DNA from: Burkholderia cenocepacia
Lineage (GTDB): Bacteria > Pseudomonadota > Gammaproteobacteria > Burkholderiales > Burkholderiaceae
DNA: 64,000 bases
Assembly: GCF_014211915.1 (NCBI RefSeq)
Contig: NZ_CP060039.1
Location: 1,364,001-1,428,000, forward strand
Direction of reading: 5' to 3'
Below, piece after piece: positions 1-7,979 of this stretch (positions are counted from its first letter, which is position 1; every line of letters begins with the position of its first letter). The notes beneath the pieces were generated by a model. The model ran no database searches, had not been told where the DNA came from, and saw only the letters and a program-made list of their open reading frames with translations. The position numbers and the translations under genes were made by a program.

Positions 1-666
1 CGGCAGCACGCGCGTGAACACGCTCGCGTACGACATCCGTTCGCCGTGCACGAGCGGCACCGGCGCGATCAGGCGGGCGAGGTAGAAGCCGAGCGCGGCC
101 AGCGCGATCACGATCACGCCGATCAGCGCCGGATTCAGCGTATGCGCGATCGCGACGCCAACCGGCGCGCCGAGCGCGAGCGCGCCGTAGGTCGCGATGC
201 CGTTCCACGAGATCACCTTCGCGTTGTGCGCGACGCCGACCCGGCCGATGCCCCACAGGATCGCGCCGGTGCCGCACAGGCTTTCGCCGACGCCGAGCAC
301 GAGCCGGCTCGCGACCAGCAGCACGAGGCTCGCGACCGGCCAGTGCGCGAGCAGCAGCGCGACGAGCAGCAGCACGCCCGACACGCCGCAGCCGACCAGC
401 CCGCGCAGCACGGTCTGCTTCGGCCCGAGCGTATCGGCGAGGCGCCCGGCGAGCGGCCGCGAGGCGAGCGTCGCGAAGTACTGGACGCTGATCGCGCCGC
501 CCGCGACGATCGCCGAAAAGCCGAGGTCGTCGTGGACGAAGCCCGGCAGCACCGCGAGCGGCAGGCCGATGGTCAGGTAGCAGATGAACGTGAAGCAGAC
601 GACGGACACGATTTGCAGCGTGACCGCGAACCCGCTGCGCGGCGGTGTGGCGGAATCGGATGACAT
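1..666 (-). CDS. MFS transporter (3' end outside window)
   Basis: The first 222 codons of a major facilitator superfamily permease of the inner membrane; the rest lies left of base 1. Hydrophobic segments alternate along the fragment, starting near residue 13. After the second helix comes the MFS motif A loop, [12 protein letters not shown] (about residues 74-85). The sequence resembles the YhhS/YfcJ drug- or sugar-efflux branch, but the substrate cannot be told. The ATG at 666 is the first good start, with the codon stream beginning MSSDSATPP. It is divergent from xdhA across 334 bp. Confidence 0.8.
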   Translation of the reverse strand, partial: MSSDSATPPRSGFAVTLQIVSVVCFTFICYLTIGLPLAVLPGFVHDDLGFSAIVAGGAISVQYFATLASRPLAGRLADTLGPKQTVLRGLVGCGVSGVLLLVALLLAHWPVASLVLLVASRLVLGVGESLCGTGAILWGIGRVGVAHNAKVISWNGIATYGALALGAPVGVAIAHTLNPALIGVIVIALAALGFYLARLIAPVPLVHGERMSYASVFTRVLP

Positions 667-1000
667 GGGGTCGGAACGAATGGTGAAACGAACGGAAAAC
701 GGCGGAAAAGGGAATCGGGATTTTCCCATGGAACCGGTTTTCCCGCAGGTACCATTTAGTTAATCGAGCCCCGTTCCGGAGGATCGCGGACGGTCGCGGG
801 CGACCGGGACGGGCCCGAGCGCACCGTGCGGCAAGGGTGTCGGCCGGCCGGGCCCGCATATCGCGGCAGTTATATGAGCCGCATGCGTGATGGGCTATGG
901 GTTGCGGAATTTGACGGTGATAGCGTGCAAACTGTCAGAAAAACGTCGGTCGAGCGCTCCGCGCTGGCCGCCTTGCCCCCATTTGAAGAAACGCCGAGAC
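667..1000. promoter_or_regulatory. Divergent intergenic region MFS / xdhA
   Basis: This 334-bp gap must hold the promoters for both the leftward permease gene and the rightward xdh genes. I see no convincing -35/-10 pair or clear dyad. An open frame begins at 887 in the xdhA frame, but its first 38 codons are unlike the family, so I treat it as leader. Confidence 0.4.
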
Positions 1001-2587
1001 ATGAGTGAGCCGATCCGCTTCTACCATCGTCACGCGATCCGCGAAGTCAGCGGCGCGGACGTGACCCGCACCGTGCTGCAATACCTGCGCGAGGACGCGC
1101 ATTGCACCGGCACCAAGGAAGGCTGCGCGGAAGGCGACTGCGGCGCGTGCACGGTCGTCGTCGGCGAGCTGACCGATGCCGGCGCGGTCGAGTTCAAGGC
1201 CGTCAACGCGTGCATCCAGTTCCTGCCGACGCTCGACGGCAAGGCGCTCCTGACGGTCGAGGACCTGCGCCAGCCGGACGGCACGCTGCATCCGGTGCAG
1301 CAGGCGATGGTCGATTGCCACGGTTCGCAATGCGGGTTCTGCACGCCCGGCTTCGTGATGTCGATGTGGGCGCTGTACGAGAAGCACGGCCACGAAGGCT
1401 GCGGCAGTGCGTGCGCGAAGGCGAAGGACGTGCCGACGCGCACCGAGATCGCCGATGCGCTGACCGGCAACCTGTGCCGCTGCACCGGCTATCGCCCGAT
1501 CGTCGATGCGGCGGTGCGGATGTTCGACGCGGCCGGCGAAGGTGCGACCGGCGAAGGTGCTCAGGCACCGTCGGCGCCGGTCGACACGGCCGCGCTCGCC
1601 CGCACGCTTGCATCGCTCAAGCGCGACGACACGTTCGACTACACGACGATCGACGGCGCACGCTTCGCGGCGCCGCGCACGCTCGACGCGCTGGCCGCGC
1701 TGAAGGCGGAGCGCCCCGACGCGCGCATTCTCGCCGGCAGCACCGACATCGGCCTGTGGGTCACCAAGCAGATGCGCCGCCTCGACGACCTGATCTACGT
1801 CGGCCAGATCGCCGAACTGCAGCAGATCGTGCACGGCGACGACTGGATCGAGATCGGCGCGGGCGTGACGGTCGAGAAGGCCTATGCGGCGCTGGCCGGC
1901 ACGTATCCGGAACTGACCGAGATGTGGAAGCGCTTCGCGTCGCTGCCGATCCGCAACGCGGGCACGCTCGGCGGCAACGTCGCGAACGGCTCGCCGATCG
2001 GCGATTCGATGCCGGGCCTGATCGCGCTCGGCGCGCGCGTCGTGCTGCGCGGCGGCGACACGGTGCGCGAGCTGCCGCTGGAAGCGCTCTACACGGGCTA
2101 CCAGCAGAAGGACATGGCGCCGCACGAATTCGTCGTCGGCCTGAAGGTGCCGACCCGCACCGGCGCGCGCGACAAGCTGCAGTTCCGCACGTACAAGCTG
2201 TCGAAGCGCTTCGACTCGGACATCTCGGCCGTGTGCGCGGCGTTCGCGTTCATCGCGGACGGCGACACGATCCGCGAGCCGCGCATCGCGTTCGGCGGGA
2301 TGGCCGCGACGCCGAAGCGCGCGGCCAATACGGAAGCCGTGCTCGACGGCGCGCAGTGGCACGAAGCCACCGCGCAGGCCGCGATGCAGGCGCTCGAGCG
2401 CGACTACCAGCCGTTGTCCGACATGCGCGCGACGAGCACGTATCGGCTCGATACCGCGAAGAACCTGATGTATCGATTCTGGCTGGAGACGCGTCCGCAC
2501 GACCCGCTGCCGCCGCAAGCCTTGAACGTGCGCGAAGTGGCCGCCGAAGTCGCCGCTGACGCGGCCAACGACGCGGCGCGCGTCTGA
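1001..2587 (+). CDS. xdhA: Xanthine dehydrogenase small subunit (2Fe-2S/FAD)
   Basis: XdhA, 528 aa, carries the electron-transfer centres of the two-subunit xanthine dehydrogenase that oxidises hypoxanthine and xanthine to urate. The N-terminal ferredoxin-type domain shows its cysteines in GCAEGDCGAC (about residues 41-50). The second 2Fe-2S domain shows QCGFCTPGF and GNLCRCTGYRP. The FAD-binding domain follows, with ILAGSTDIGLWV and NAGTLGGNVANGSPIGDS, then the CO-dehydrogenase flavoprotein C-terminal domain. The frame is open further upstream (to 887), but the family begins at MSEPIRFYH, so I chose 1001. xdhB follows after 18 bp. Confidence 0.95.
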   Translation: MSEPIRFYHRHAIREVSGADVTRTVLQYLREDAHCTGTKEGCAEGDCGACTVVVGELTDAGAVEFKAVNACIQFLPTLDGKALLTVEDLRQPDGTLHPVQQAMVDCHGSQCGFCTPGFVMSMWALYEKHGHEGCGSACAKAKDVPTRTEIADALTGNLCRCTGYRPIVDAAVRMFDAAGEGATGEGAQAPSAPVDTAALARTLASLKRDDTFDYTTIDGARFAAPRTLDALAALKAERPDARILAGSTDIGLWVTKQMRRLDDLIYVGQIAELQQIVHGDDWIEIGAGVTVEKAYAALAGTYPELTEMWKRFASLPIRNAGTLGGNVANGSPIGDSMPGLIALGARVVLRGGDTVRELPLEALYTGYQQKDMAPHEFVVGLKVPTRTGARDKLQFRTYKLSKRFDSDISAVCAAFAFIADGDTIREPRIAFGGMAATPKRAANTEAVLDGAQWHEATAQAAMQALERDYQPLSDMRATSTYRLDTAKNLMYRFWLETRPHDPLPPQALNVREVAAEVAADAANDAARV

Positions 2588-2605
2588 CGAGGGAGAACAC
2601 CGAAC

Positions 2606-4969
2606 ATGAACCAGCAAGCAGAACCGTTCCTGAGCACCCTCGATCCGCAGGCCGACGCCGCGCAGGTGCACGTGTCGCGCGCCCACGAATCCGCCCACCT
2701 GCACGTGAGCGGGCGCGCCACCTACACCGACGACATTCCGCTCGTCGCCGGCACGCTGCACGCGGCACTCGGGTTGTCGGCGAAGCCGCACGCGAAGATC
2801 GTGTCGATGAACTTCGACGCGGTGCGCGCGACGCCGGGCGTGGTCGCCGTGTTCACGGCCGACGACATCCCGGGCGTCAACGATTGCGGCCCGATCATCC
2901 ACGACGATCCGGTGCTCGCAAAGGGCGTCGTGCAGTTCGTCGGCCAGCCGATGTTCATCGTCGTCGCGACGTCGCACGAAACCGCGCGGCTCGCCGCGCG
3001 CCGCGCGCAGGTCGACTACGAGGAGCTGCCCGCGATCCTGACCGCGCAGGAAGCGCGCAAGGCCGAAACCTACGTGATCCCGCCGCTGAAGCTCGCACGC
3101 GGCGATGCTGCCGCGCGGCTCGCCGCCGCACCGCACCGCGAGTCCGGCGAGATGCTGCTCGGCGGGCAGGAGCAGTTCTACCTCGAAGGGCAGATCGCGT
3201 ACGCGGTGCCGAAGGACGACGACGGGATGCACGTGTACTGCTCGACGCAGCACCCGAGCGAGATGCAGCACCTCGTCGCGCACGTGCTCGGCGTCGCGTC
3301 GCACAACGTGCTGGTCGAATGCCGCCGGATGGGCGGCGGCTTCGGCGGCAAGGAATCGCAGTCAGGGCTGTTCGCGTGCTGCGCGGCGCTCGCCGCGTGG
3401 AAGCTGCTGTGCCCGGTGAAGCTGCGCCCGGACCGCGACGACGACATGATGATCACCGGCAAGCGGCACGACTTCCATTACCGCTTCGACGTCGGCTACG
3501 ACGACGACGGCCGCATCGACGGCGTCGCGCTCGACATGACGTCGCGCTGCGGCTTCTCGGCCGACCTGTCGGGCCCGGTGATGACGCGCGCGGTGTGCCA
3601 CTTCGACAACGCGTACTGGCTCGGCGACGTCGACATCGCCGGCTACTGCGGCAAGACCAACACGCAGTCGAACACCGCGTTCCGCGGCTTCGGCGGCCCG
3701 CAGGGCGCGTTCGCGATCGAATACATCCTCGACGACATCGCGCGTTCGCTCGGCCGCGATCCGCTCGACGTCCGCTACGCGAACCTGTATGGCAAGACCG
3801 AGCGCAACGTGACGCCGTACGGACAGACCGTCGAGGACAACGTGCTGCAGGAGCTACTCGGCGAACTCGAGACGACGAGCGACTACCGTGCGCGCCGCGC
3901 GGGCGTGCGCGCCTTCAACGCACGCAACACTGTGCTGAAGAAGGGCATCGCGCTCACGCCGGTGAAGTTCGGCATCGCGTTCAACGTCACGCACTTCAAC
4001 CAGGCCGGCGCGCTGGTGCACATCTACACCGACGGCTCGGTGCTCGTGAACCACGGCGGCACGGAGATGGGGCAGGGGCTCAATACGAAGGTCGCGCAGG
4101 TGGTCGCGCATGAGCTCGGCATCCGCTTCGGCCGGATCCGCGTGACGGCGACCGACACGAGCAAGGTCGCGAACACGTCCGCGACCGCCGCGTCGACGGG
4201 CTCGGACCTGAACGGCAAGGCCGCGCAGGATGCGGCGCGCCAGTTGCGCGAGCGGCTCGCGGTGTTCGCGGCGAAGCAGTTCGGCGACGGCAAGGTCGAT
4301 GCGGCCGACGTGAAGTTCGGCAACGACGTCGTGTGGGTCGGCGGCCATGGCGTGCCGTTCGGCGAAGTGATCGCGAAGGCGTACCTCGCGCGCGTGCAGC
4401 TGTGGTCCGACGGCTTCTATGCGACGCCGAAGCTGCACTGGGATCAGTCGAAGCTGCAGGGCCGGCCGTTCTACTACTACTCGTACGGCGCGGCCGTGTC
4501 GGAAGTCGTGATCGACACGCTGACCGGCGAAATGCGCACGCTGCGCGTCGATGCGCTGCACGACGTGGGCGCGTCGCTGAACCCGGCGCTCGACATCGGC
4601 CAGGTCGAAGGCGCGTTCATCCAGGGGATGGGCTGGCTGACGACCGAGGAGCTGTGGTGGAACCCGGGCGGCAAGCTGATGACGCACGCGCCGTCCACGT
4701 ACAAGATCCCGACGGTGAACGACACGCCGCCCGAGTTCAACGTGCGGCTGTTCCAGAACCGCAACGTCGAGGACAGCATCCACCGCTCGAAGGCGGTCGG
4801 CGAGCCGCCGCTGCTGCTGCCGTTCTCGGTGTTCTTCGCGGTGCGCGACGCCGTGGCCGCGGTCGGCGACTATCGCGTGAATCCGCCGCTCGACGCGCCA
4901 GCCACCGGCGAGTCGATCCTGCGCGCGATCGGCGCGGTGCGGGCGGCGAGCGCCGCGCGGGCAGGCTGA
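2606..4969 (+). CDS. xdhB: Xanthine dehydrogenase large subunit (molybdopterin)
   Basis: XdhB, 787 aa, the catalytic molybdenum-cofactor subunit that hydroxylates purines. Visible family motifs: the molybdopterin loop in LGGQEQFYLEGQ (about residues 187-198), RRMGGGFGGKESQ, the substrate-site arginine in AFRGFGGPQGAFAIEY, GGTEMGQGLNTK, and the catalytic glutamate near the C-terminus in SKAVGEPPLLLP. Length is normal. GAGGGAGAACACC precedes the ATG. Co-transcribed with xdhA; xdhC starts 87 bp after the stop. Confidence 0.95.
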   Translation: MNQQAEPFLSTLDPQADAAQVHVSRAHESAHLHVSGRATYTDDIPLVAGTLHAALGLSAKPHAKIVSMNFDAVRATPGVVAVFTADDIPGVNDCGPIIHDDPVLAKGVVQFVGQPMFIVVATSHETARLAARRAQVDYEELPAILTAQEARKAETYVIPPLKLARGDAAARLAAAPHRESGEMLLGGQEQFYLEGQIAYAVPKDDDGMHVYCSTQHPSEMQHLVAHVLGVASHNVLVECRRMGGGFGGKESQSGLFACCAALAAWKLLCPVKLRPDRDDDMMITGKRHDFHYRFDVGYDDDGRIDGVALDMTSRCGFSADLSGPVMTRAVCHFDNAYWLGDVDIAGYCGKTNTQSNTAFRGFGGPQGAFAIEYILDDIARSLGRDPLDVRYANLYGKTERNVTPYGQTVEDNVLQELLGELETTSDYRARRAGVRAFNARNTVLKKGIALTPVKFGIAFNVTHFNQAGALVHIYTDGSVLVNHGGTEMGQGLNTKVAQVVAHELGIRFGRIRVTATDTSKVANTSATAASTGSDLNGKAAQDAARQLRERLAVFAAKQFGDGKVDAADVKFGNDVVWVGGHGVPFGEVIAKAYLARVQLWSDGFYATPKLHWDQSKLQGRPFYYYSYGAAVSEVVIDTLTGEMRTLRVDALHDVGASLNPALDIGQVEGAFIQGMGWLTTEELWWNPGGKLMTHAPSTYKIPTVNDTPPEFNVRLFQNRNVEDSIHRSKAVGEPPLLLPFSVFFAVRDAVAAVGDYRVNPPLDAPATGESILRAIGAVRAASAARAG

Positions 4970-5056
4970 GATGAACCGCCTCTCCACGCTCGCTTCGTGC
5001 GCCGGCCCCGACGGGGCGGTCAGCCTCGTCGTCAGGCCGGCCCGGCGGAGGCCGGC

Positions 5057-5725
5057 ATGAACGGCCCCGCTCGTTCGCCTCGTGCCGCGTCGCAGGCGCC
5101 CGCCGCCGGCTGCGACGGCGCGTGCGGCAGCGCGCCGTCGTCGATGCAGCCGTTCGCGCCGGGCACCGGCCAGCGCAACCGCGCGACCGGCGCGCCGGCG
5201 CCGATGCACATCGTGCTGTTCGGCGCGGGGCACGTCGGCCACGCGCTCGTCACGCTGCTCGGCGCGCTGCCGTGCGTCGTGCAGTGGGTCGACACGCGCG
5301 ACGAGCTGTTTCCGGACGAATGTCCGCCGAACGTGCAGCCGGAGCCGACCGACACGCCGGAGGCCGTCGTCGACGCGGCGCCGCCCGGCGCGTACTTCCT
5401 CGTGATGACGCACAACCACGCGCTCGACTTCTCGCTCGCCGCGCAGATCATGCGGCGGCGCGACTACGCGTACTTCGGGATGATCGGCTCGCGCACCAAG
5501 CGCGTGAAGTTCGAGCGCCGGCTCGCCGCGCGCGGCGTCGATCCGGCGCGGCTCGTGGAGATGGTGTGCCCGATCGGCGTCGCGGGCATCGTCGACAAGG
5601 CGCCGGGCGCGATCGCGGTGGCCGTCTGCGCGGAACTGCTGCAGGCCCGCTCGGGCATGCCGGTGGCCGATGCGAAGGCGGCTGCGGCCGGCCGCGCACG
5701 CGACGACGTGTCCTGCGCGCGATGA
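5057..5725 (+). CDS. xdhC: XdhC, short form lacking the N-terminal domain
   Basis: XdhC binds molybdenum cofactor, aids its sulfuration and delivers it to XdhB. Here only the C-terminal Rossmann domain is present: IVLFGAGHVGHALV (from about residue 52), the THNHALDF segment, and GMIGSRTKRVKF with the conserved PIGVAGI region. The first 50 residues are Ala/Gly/Pro-rich and unlike the roughly 110-residue XdhC/CoxI domain that normally comes first. At 222 aa the protein is about 100 residues shorter than usual. Only 87 bp separate it from xdhB, so the domain is not encoded nearby in another frame. It may be partly active or rely on another XdhC. Confidence 0.8.
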   Translation: MNGPARSPRAASQAPAAGCDGACGSAPSSMQPFAPGTGQRNRATGAPAPMHIVLFGAGHVGHALVTLLGALPCVVQWVDTRDELFPDECPPNVQPEPTDTPEAVVDAAPPGAYFLVMTHNHALDFSLAAQIMRRRDYAYFGMIGSRTKRVKFERRLAARGVDPARLVEMVCPIGVAGIVDKAPGAIAVAVCAELLQARSGMPVADAKAAAAGRARDDVSCAR

Positions 5726-5758
5726 AGCCGCGATAAAGCCACGGTAAAACGGCGACGC

Positions 5759-5788
5759 CGCGCGGCCGGCGCACGGCCGCGCGTTTTT
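5759..5788 (+). terminator. Rho-independent terminator after xdhC
   Basis: A perfect 10-bp GC stem (5759-5768 pairs with 5774-5783) with a GCGCA loop is followed by TTTTT. It closes the xdhABC unit. Confidence 0.85.
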
Positions 5789-5849
5789 GCATACACTGCA
5801 CGACCATGCGCGGCAGCGGGTCGCGCTTCACCTCACCGTGCACGCACCC

Positions 5850-6251
5850 ATGTCCGATCACTCCGTCTATCTGGACGCGCTCGATGCGAGCCTCGTCGCC
5901 ATCGAGCGCTGGCTATCCGGCGTCGATACCGCGCCCGCGGCGCTCGATGCGCTGCTCGCCGCGTTTTCCGCGGACTTCACGATGATCCTGACCGACGGCC
6001 GCATGGTCGACCGTGACGGCATGCACGCGCTGTTCGCGAAGCTGGCCGGCGCGAAGCCGGGGCTGCGCATCACGCTGTCGGAGATCCGCGTGCTCGCGGC
6101 CGACGCATCGCATGCGGTGCTCACCTATCTCGAAGCGCAGCACGCGACAGCGGGCGAGCTGCCCGCGCGCCGTGCGACCGCCGTGTTCACGCGCGATGCG
6201 GCGGGCGTCGTGCGCTGGACCCATCTGCAGGAAACCTTCTGCACGGCCTGA
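5850..6251 (+). CDS. SnoaL-like / DUF4440 domain protein
   Basis: A 133-aa cytoplasmic protein of the NTF2-like fold: an N-terminal helix, then FSADFTMILTDGRMVDRDGMHALFAKLAG, a repeated beta-sheet region, and WTHLQETF at the end. Family members are small enzymes or ligand-binding proteins with no common reaction, so the function is unknown. The frame is open back to 5787, but MSDHSVYL at 5850 starts the recognisable domain. It lies just after the xdh terminator and converges on the LysR gene with 61 bp between stops. Confidence 0.7.
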   Translation: MSDHSVYLDALDASLVAIERWLSGVDTAPAALDALLAAFSADFTMILTDGRMVDRDGMHALFAKLAGAKPGLRITLSEIRVLAADASHAVLTYLEAQHATAGELPARRATAVFTRDAAGVVRWTHLQETFCTA

Positions 6252-6312
6252 GCAGCTGCGCTGCCTGCACCGTCGCGCTGCCTGCCCTGTTCCGCTGCGC
6301 TTGGGCCGCGCG

Positions 6313-7260
6313 TCAGCGCCTGCGCGTGCGGGCGACCGTCAGCTCGTCGGACACGCTCTGCATCAGCGCGCACAGCCACGCGATGTCGGTCGGCCGATCG
6401 GGTTGCGGGTGCGTGAGCAGGTAGCTCTTGATGCGCGGGAACGGCACGGGCGGCGTGACGACGACGAGCGGCAGCAGTTGCGCATAGTGCGTCGCGAAGC
6501 GGCGCGTCGTCGTGAAGATCAGGTCCGACTGCAGCAGCACCTGCGGCACGATGCCGAAGTACGGCAGCGTCGTCACGATACGCCGCGTGAGGCGCGCGCG
6601 TGCCAGGCCGATTTCGATCGCGTTGCGCTTGTCGCCGGTGTACGGCGTCGGTGCGACGTGCGCGGCCGATGCATACGCTTCGCGCGTGAGCGGCGCGCGG
6701 GCAAGCGGATGCGCGTCGCGCATCAGGCACACGATCGTGTCGGAGAACAGGTCCTGGCGCGCGAACTGCGGGTCGGGCTTCGGCCAGTTGCCGATCACGA
6801 GATCGAGCGCGCCCGATTCGAGCGCGCCCGCGTGGTCGAGCGCGGGATTGAGCGAATCGATTTCCAGATGGGCATGCGGTGCCGCGTCGCGAAAGCGCTC
6901 GATCAGCGTCGGCATGAAGAAGTCGTTCAGGTAGTCGGGCGCGGCGACGCGGAACGTGCGCCGCGCGGACGACGGATCGAAGTCGCCGTGCGGCGTCGCG
7001 ATGAAATCGACCTCGCGCAGCGCACGCGACGCGGCTTCGAGCAGCGACGCGCCGTATTCGGTCGGCACCATGCCCGATTTGCCGCGCACGAGGATCGGGT
7101 CGTTCAGCGTCTCGCGCAGCTTGCGCAGCGCGGTGCTGATCGCGGGCTGCGTCTGGTTCAGCCGCAACGCGGCCTGCGTGACGCTGCGCTCGAGCAGCAG
7201 CGTGCGTAGCACGCGCACGAGCCAGATGTCGAGCGAGGCGGTACGGTCGTCGTCTTCCAT
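6313..7260 (-). CDS. LysR-family transcriptional regulator
   Basis: A 315-aa LysR-type regulator. The N-terminal winged helix-turn-helix is clear: LLLERSVTQAALRLNQTQPAISTALRKLRETLNDPILVR (about residues 22-60), followed by the linker helix and a periplasmic-binding-protein-like effector domain (FRVAAPDYLNDFFMPTLIERF onward). It resembles the NodD/NahR-like subgroup. It follows the isomerase gene on the same strand by 80 bp and may be read with it. The ligand and targets cannot be inferred. Confidence 0.9.
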   Translation of the reverse strand: MEDDDRTASLDIWLVRVLRTLLLERSVTQAALRLNQTQPAISTALRKLRETLNDPILVRGKSGMVPTEYGASLLEAASRALREVDFIATPHGDFDPSSARRTFRVAAPDYLNDFFMPTLIERFRDAAPHAHLEIDSLNPALDHAGALESGALDLVIGNWPKPDPQFARQDLFSDTIVCLMRDAHPLARAPLTREAYASAAHVAPTPYTGDKRNAIEIGLARARLTRRIVTTLPYFGIVPQVLLQSDLIFTTTRRFATHYAQLLPLVVVTPPVPFPRIKSYLLTHPQPDRPTDIAWLCALMQSVSDELTVARTRRR

Positions 7261-7340
7261 CGATTAGGGTGATTCCAGTGACGCGTAACCTTACCGCAGC
7301 CGCACGTTGCCGTGCGTGATACCGGCCATCACGCACGCCA

Positions 7341-7979
7341 TCACGCGCGGCCCTTCGGCAGCGTGCTGATCCGCTTGACCTCGCGCGATTCGAGCCAGTT
7401 CGGCGTGCGCGCGCAGTACAGCACCATCGGCAGCGCGTCCTCGCCCCAGAACAGTTGCTGGTTCATCCAGAACGTCGGCACGCCGAACACACCGAGCGCG
7501 ATCGCGTCGGTCGTGTTGCGGGTCAGTTGCGCGGCGGTTTCCTCGAATTCGATCAGCTCGTCGCCGTGACCCACGCCGACGCGTTCGCACAGCGCGGCGA
7601 AGCCTTCCGGCGTCGACGGATCGTTGCCTTCGCGCCAGATGAACCGGAACATTTCCAGCACCGTCACGATATCGGCGCGCAGCGCGATCGCGAGGCGCAG
7701 CACCTTGTCGGAATCGAACGGATGCGCGGGCGGCATCTTGAAACGGATGCCGAGCTGCTCCGCGCGAAACAGCGCGTGACGGTACGTGAACACGCGCTTG
7801 GCCGGCACGTCGGCGGTCGGGCGCTGGCCCCAGTGGCGCTGCAGGTCGCTTAGCGACACGGGCACGGGGACGAACGGCACGTCCGGCCATTTGTCGTGCT
7901 GCTCCAGCAGCAGATACGAGAACGGCGACACGAAGTCGAAGAACCAGGCGGGTTGGGCGGTATCGAGGCCGGTTGTCAT
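7341..7979 (-). CDS. 2-hydroxychromene-2-carboxylate isomerase-like (DsbA fold), internal start
   Basis: A 212-aa protein of the HCCA isomerase / kappa-GST family in the thioredoxin superfamily. It starts MTTGLDTAQPAWFFDFVSPFSYLLLEQ; the active-site serine in DFVSPFSY replaces the DsbA CxxC. VFGVPTFWMN holds the cis-proline. Family members isomerise aromatic degradation intermediates using glutathione. The ATG at 7979 has its own GGAG six bases upstream, so it can be translated alone. Its frame is continuous with the upstream TAXI gene (no stop between), so it may also be made as the C-terminal part of a fusion. Confidence 0.75.
   Translation of the reverse strand: MTTGLDTAQPAWFFDFVSPFSYLLLEQHDKWPDVPFVPVPVSLSDLQRHWGQRPTADVPAKRVFTYRHALFRAEQLGIRFKMPPAHPFDSDKVLRLAIALRADIVTVLEMFRFIWREGNDPSTPEGFAALCERVGVGHGDELIEFEETAAQLTRNTTDAIALGVFGVPTFWMNQQLFWGEDALPMVLYCARTPNWLESREVKRISTLPKGRA

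Noticed and set aside
935..3304. 789-codon open frame antisense to xdhAB
   Set aside because: Arg/His-rich translation with no family features; the sense strand encodes clear XdhA and XdhB. A product of high GC third positions.
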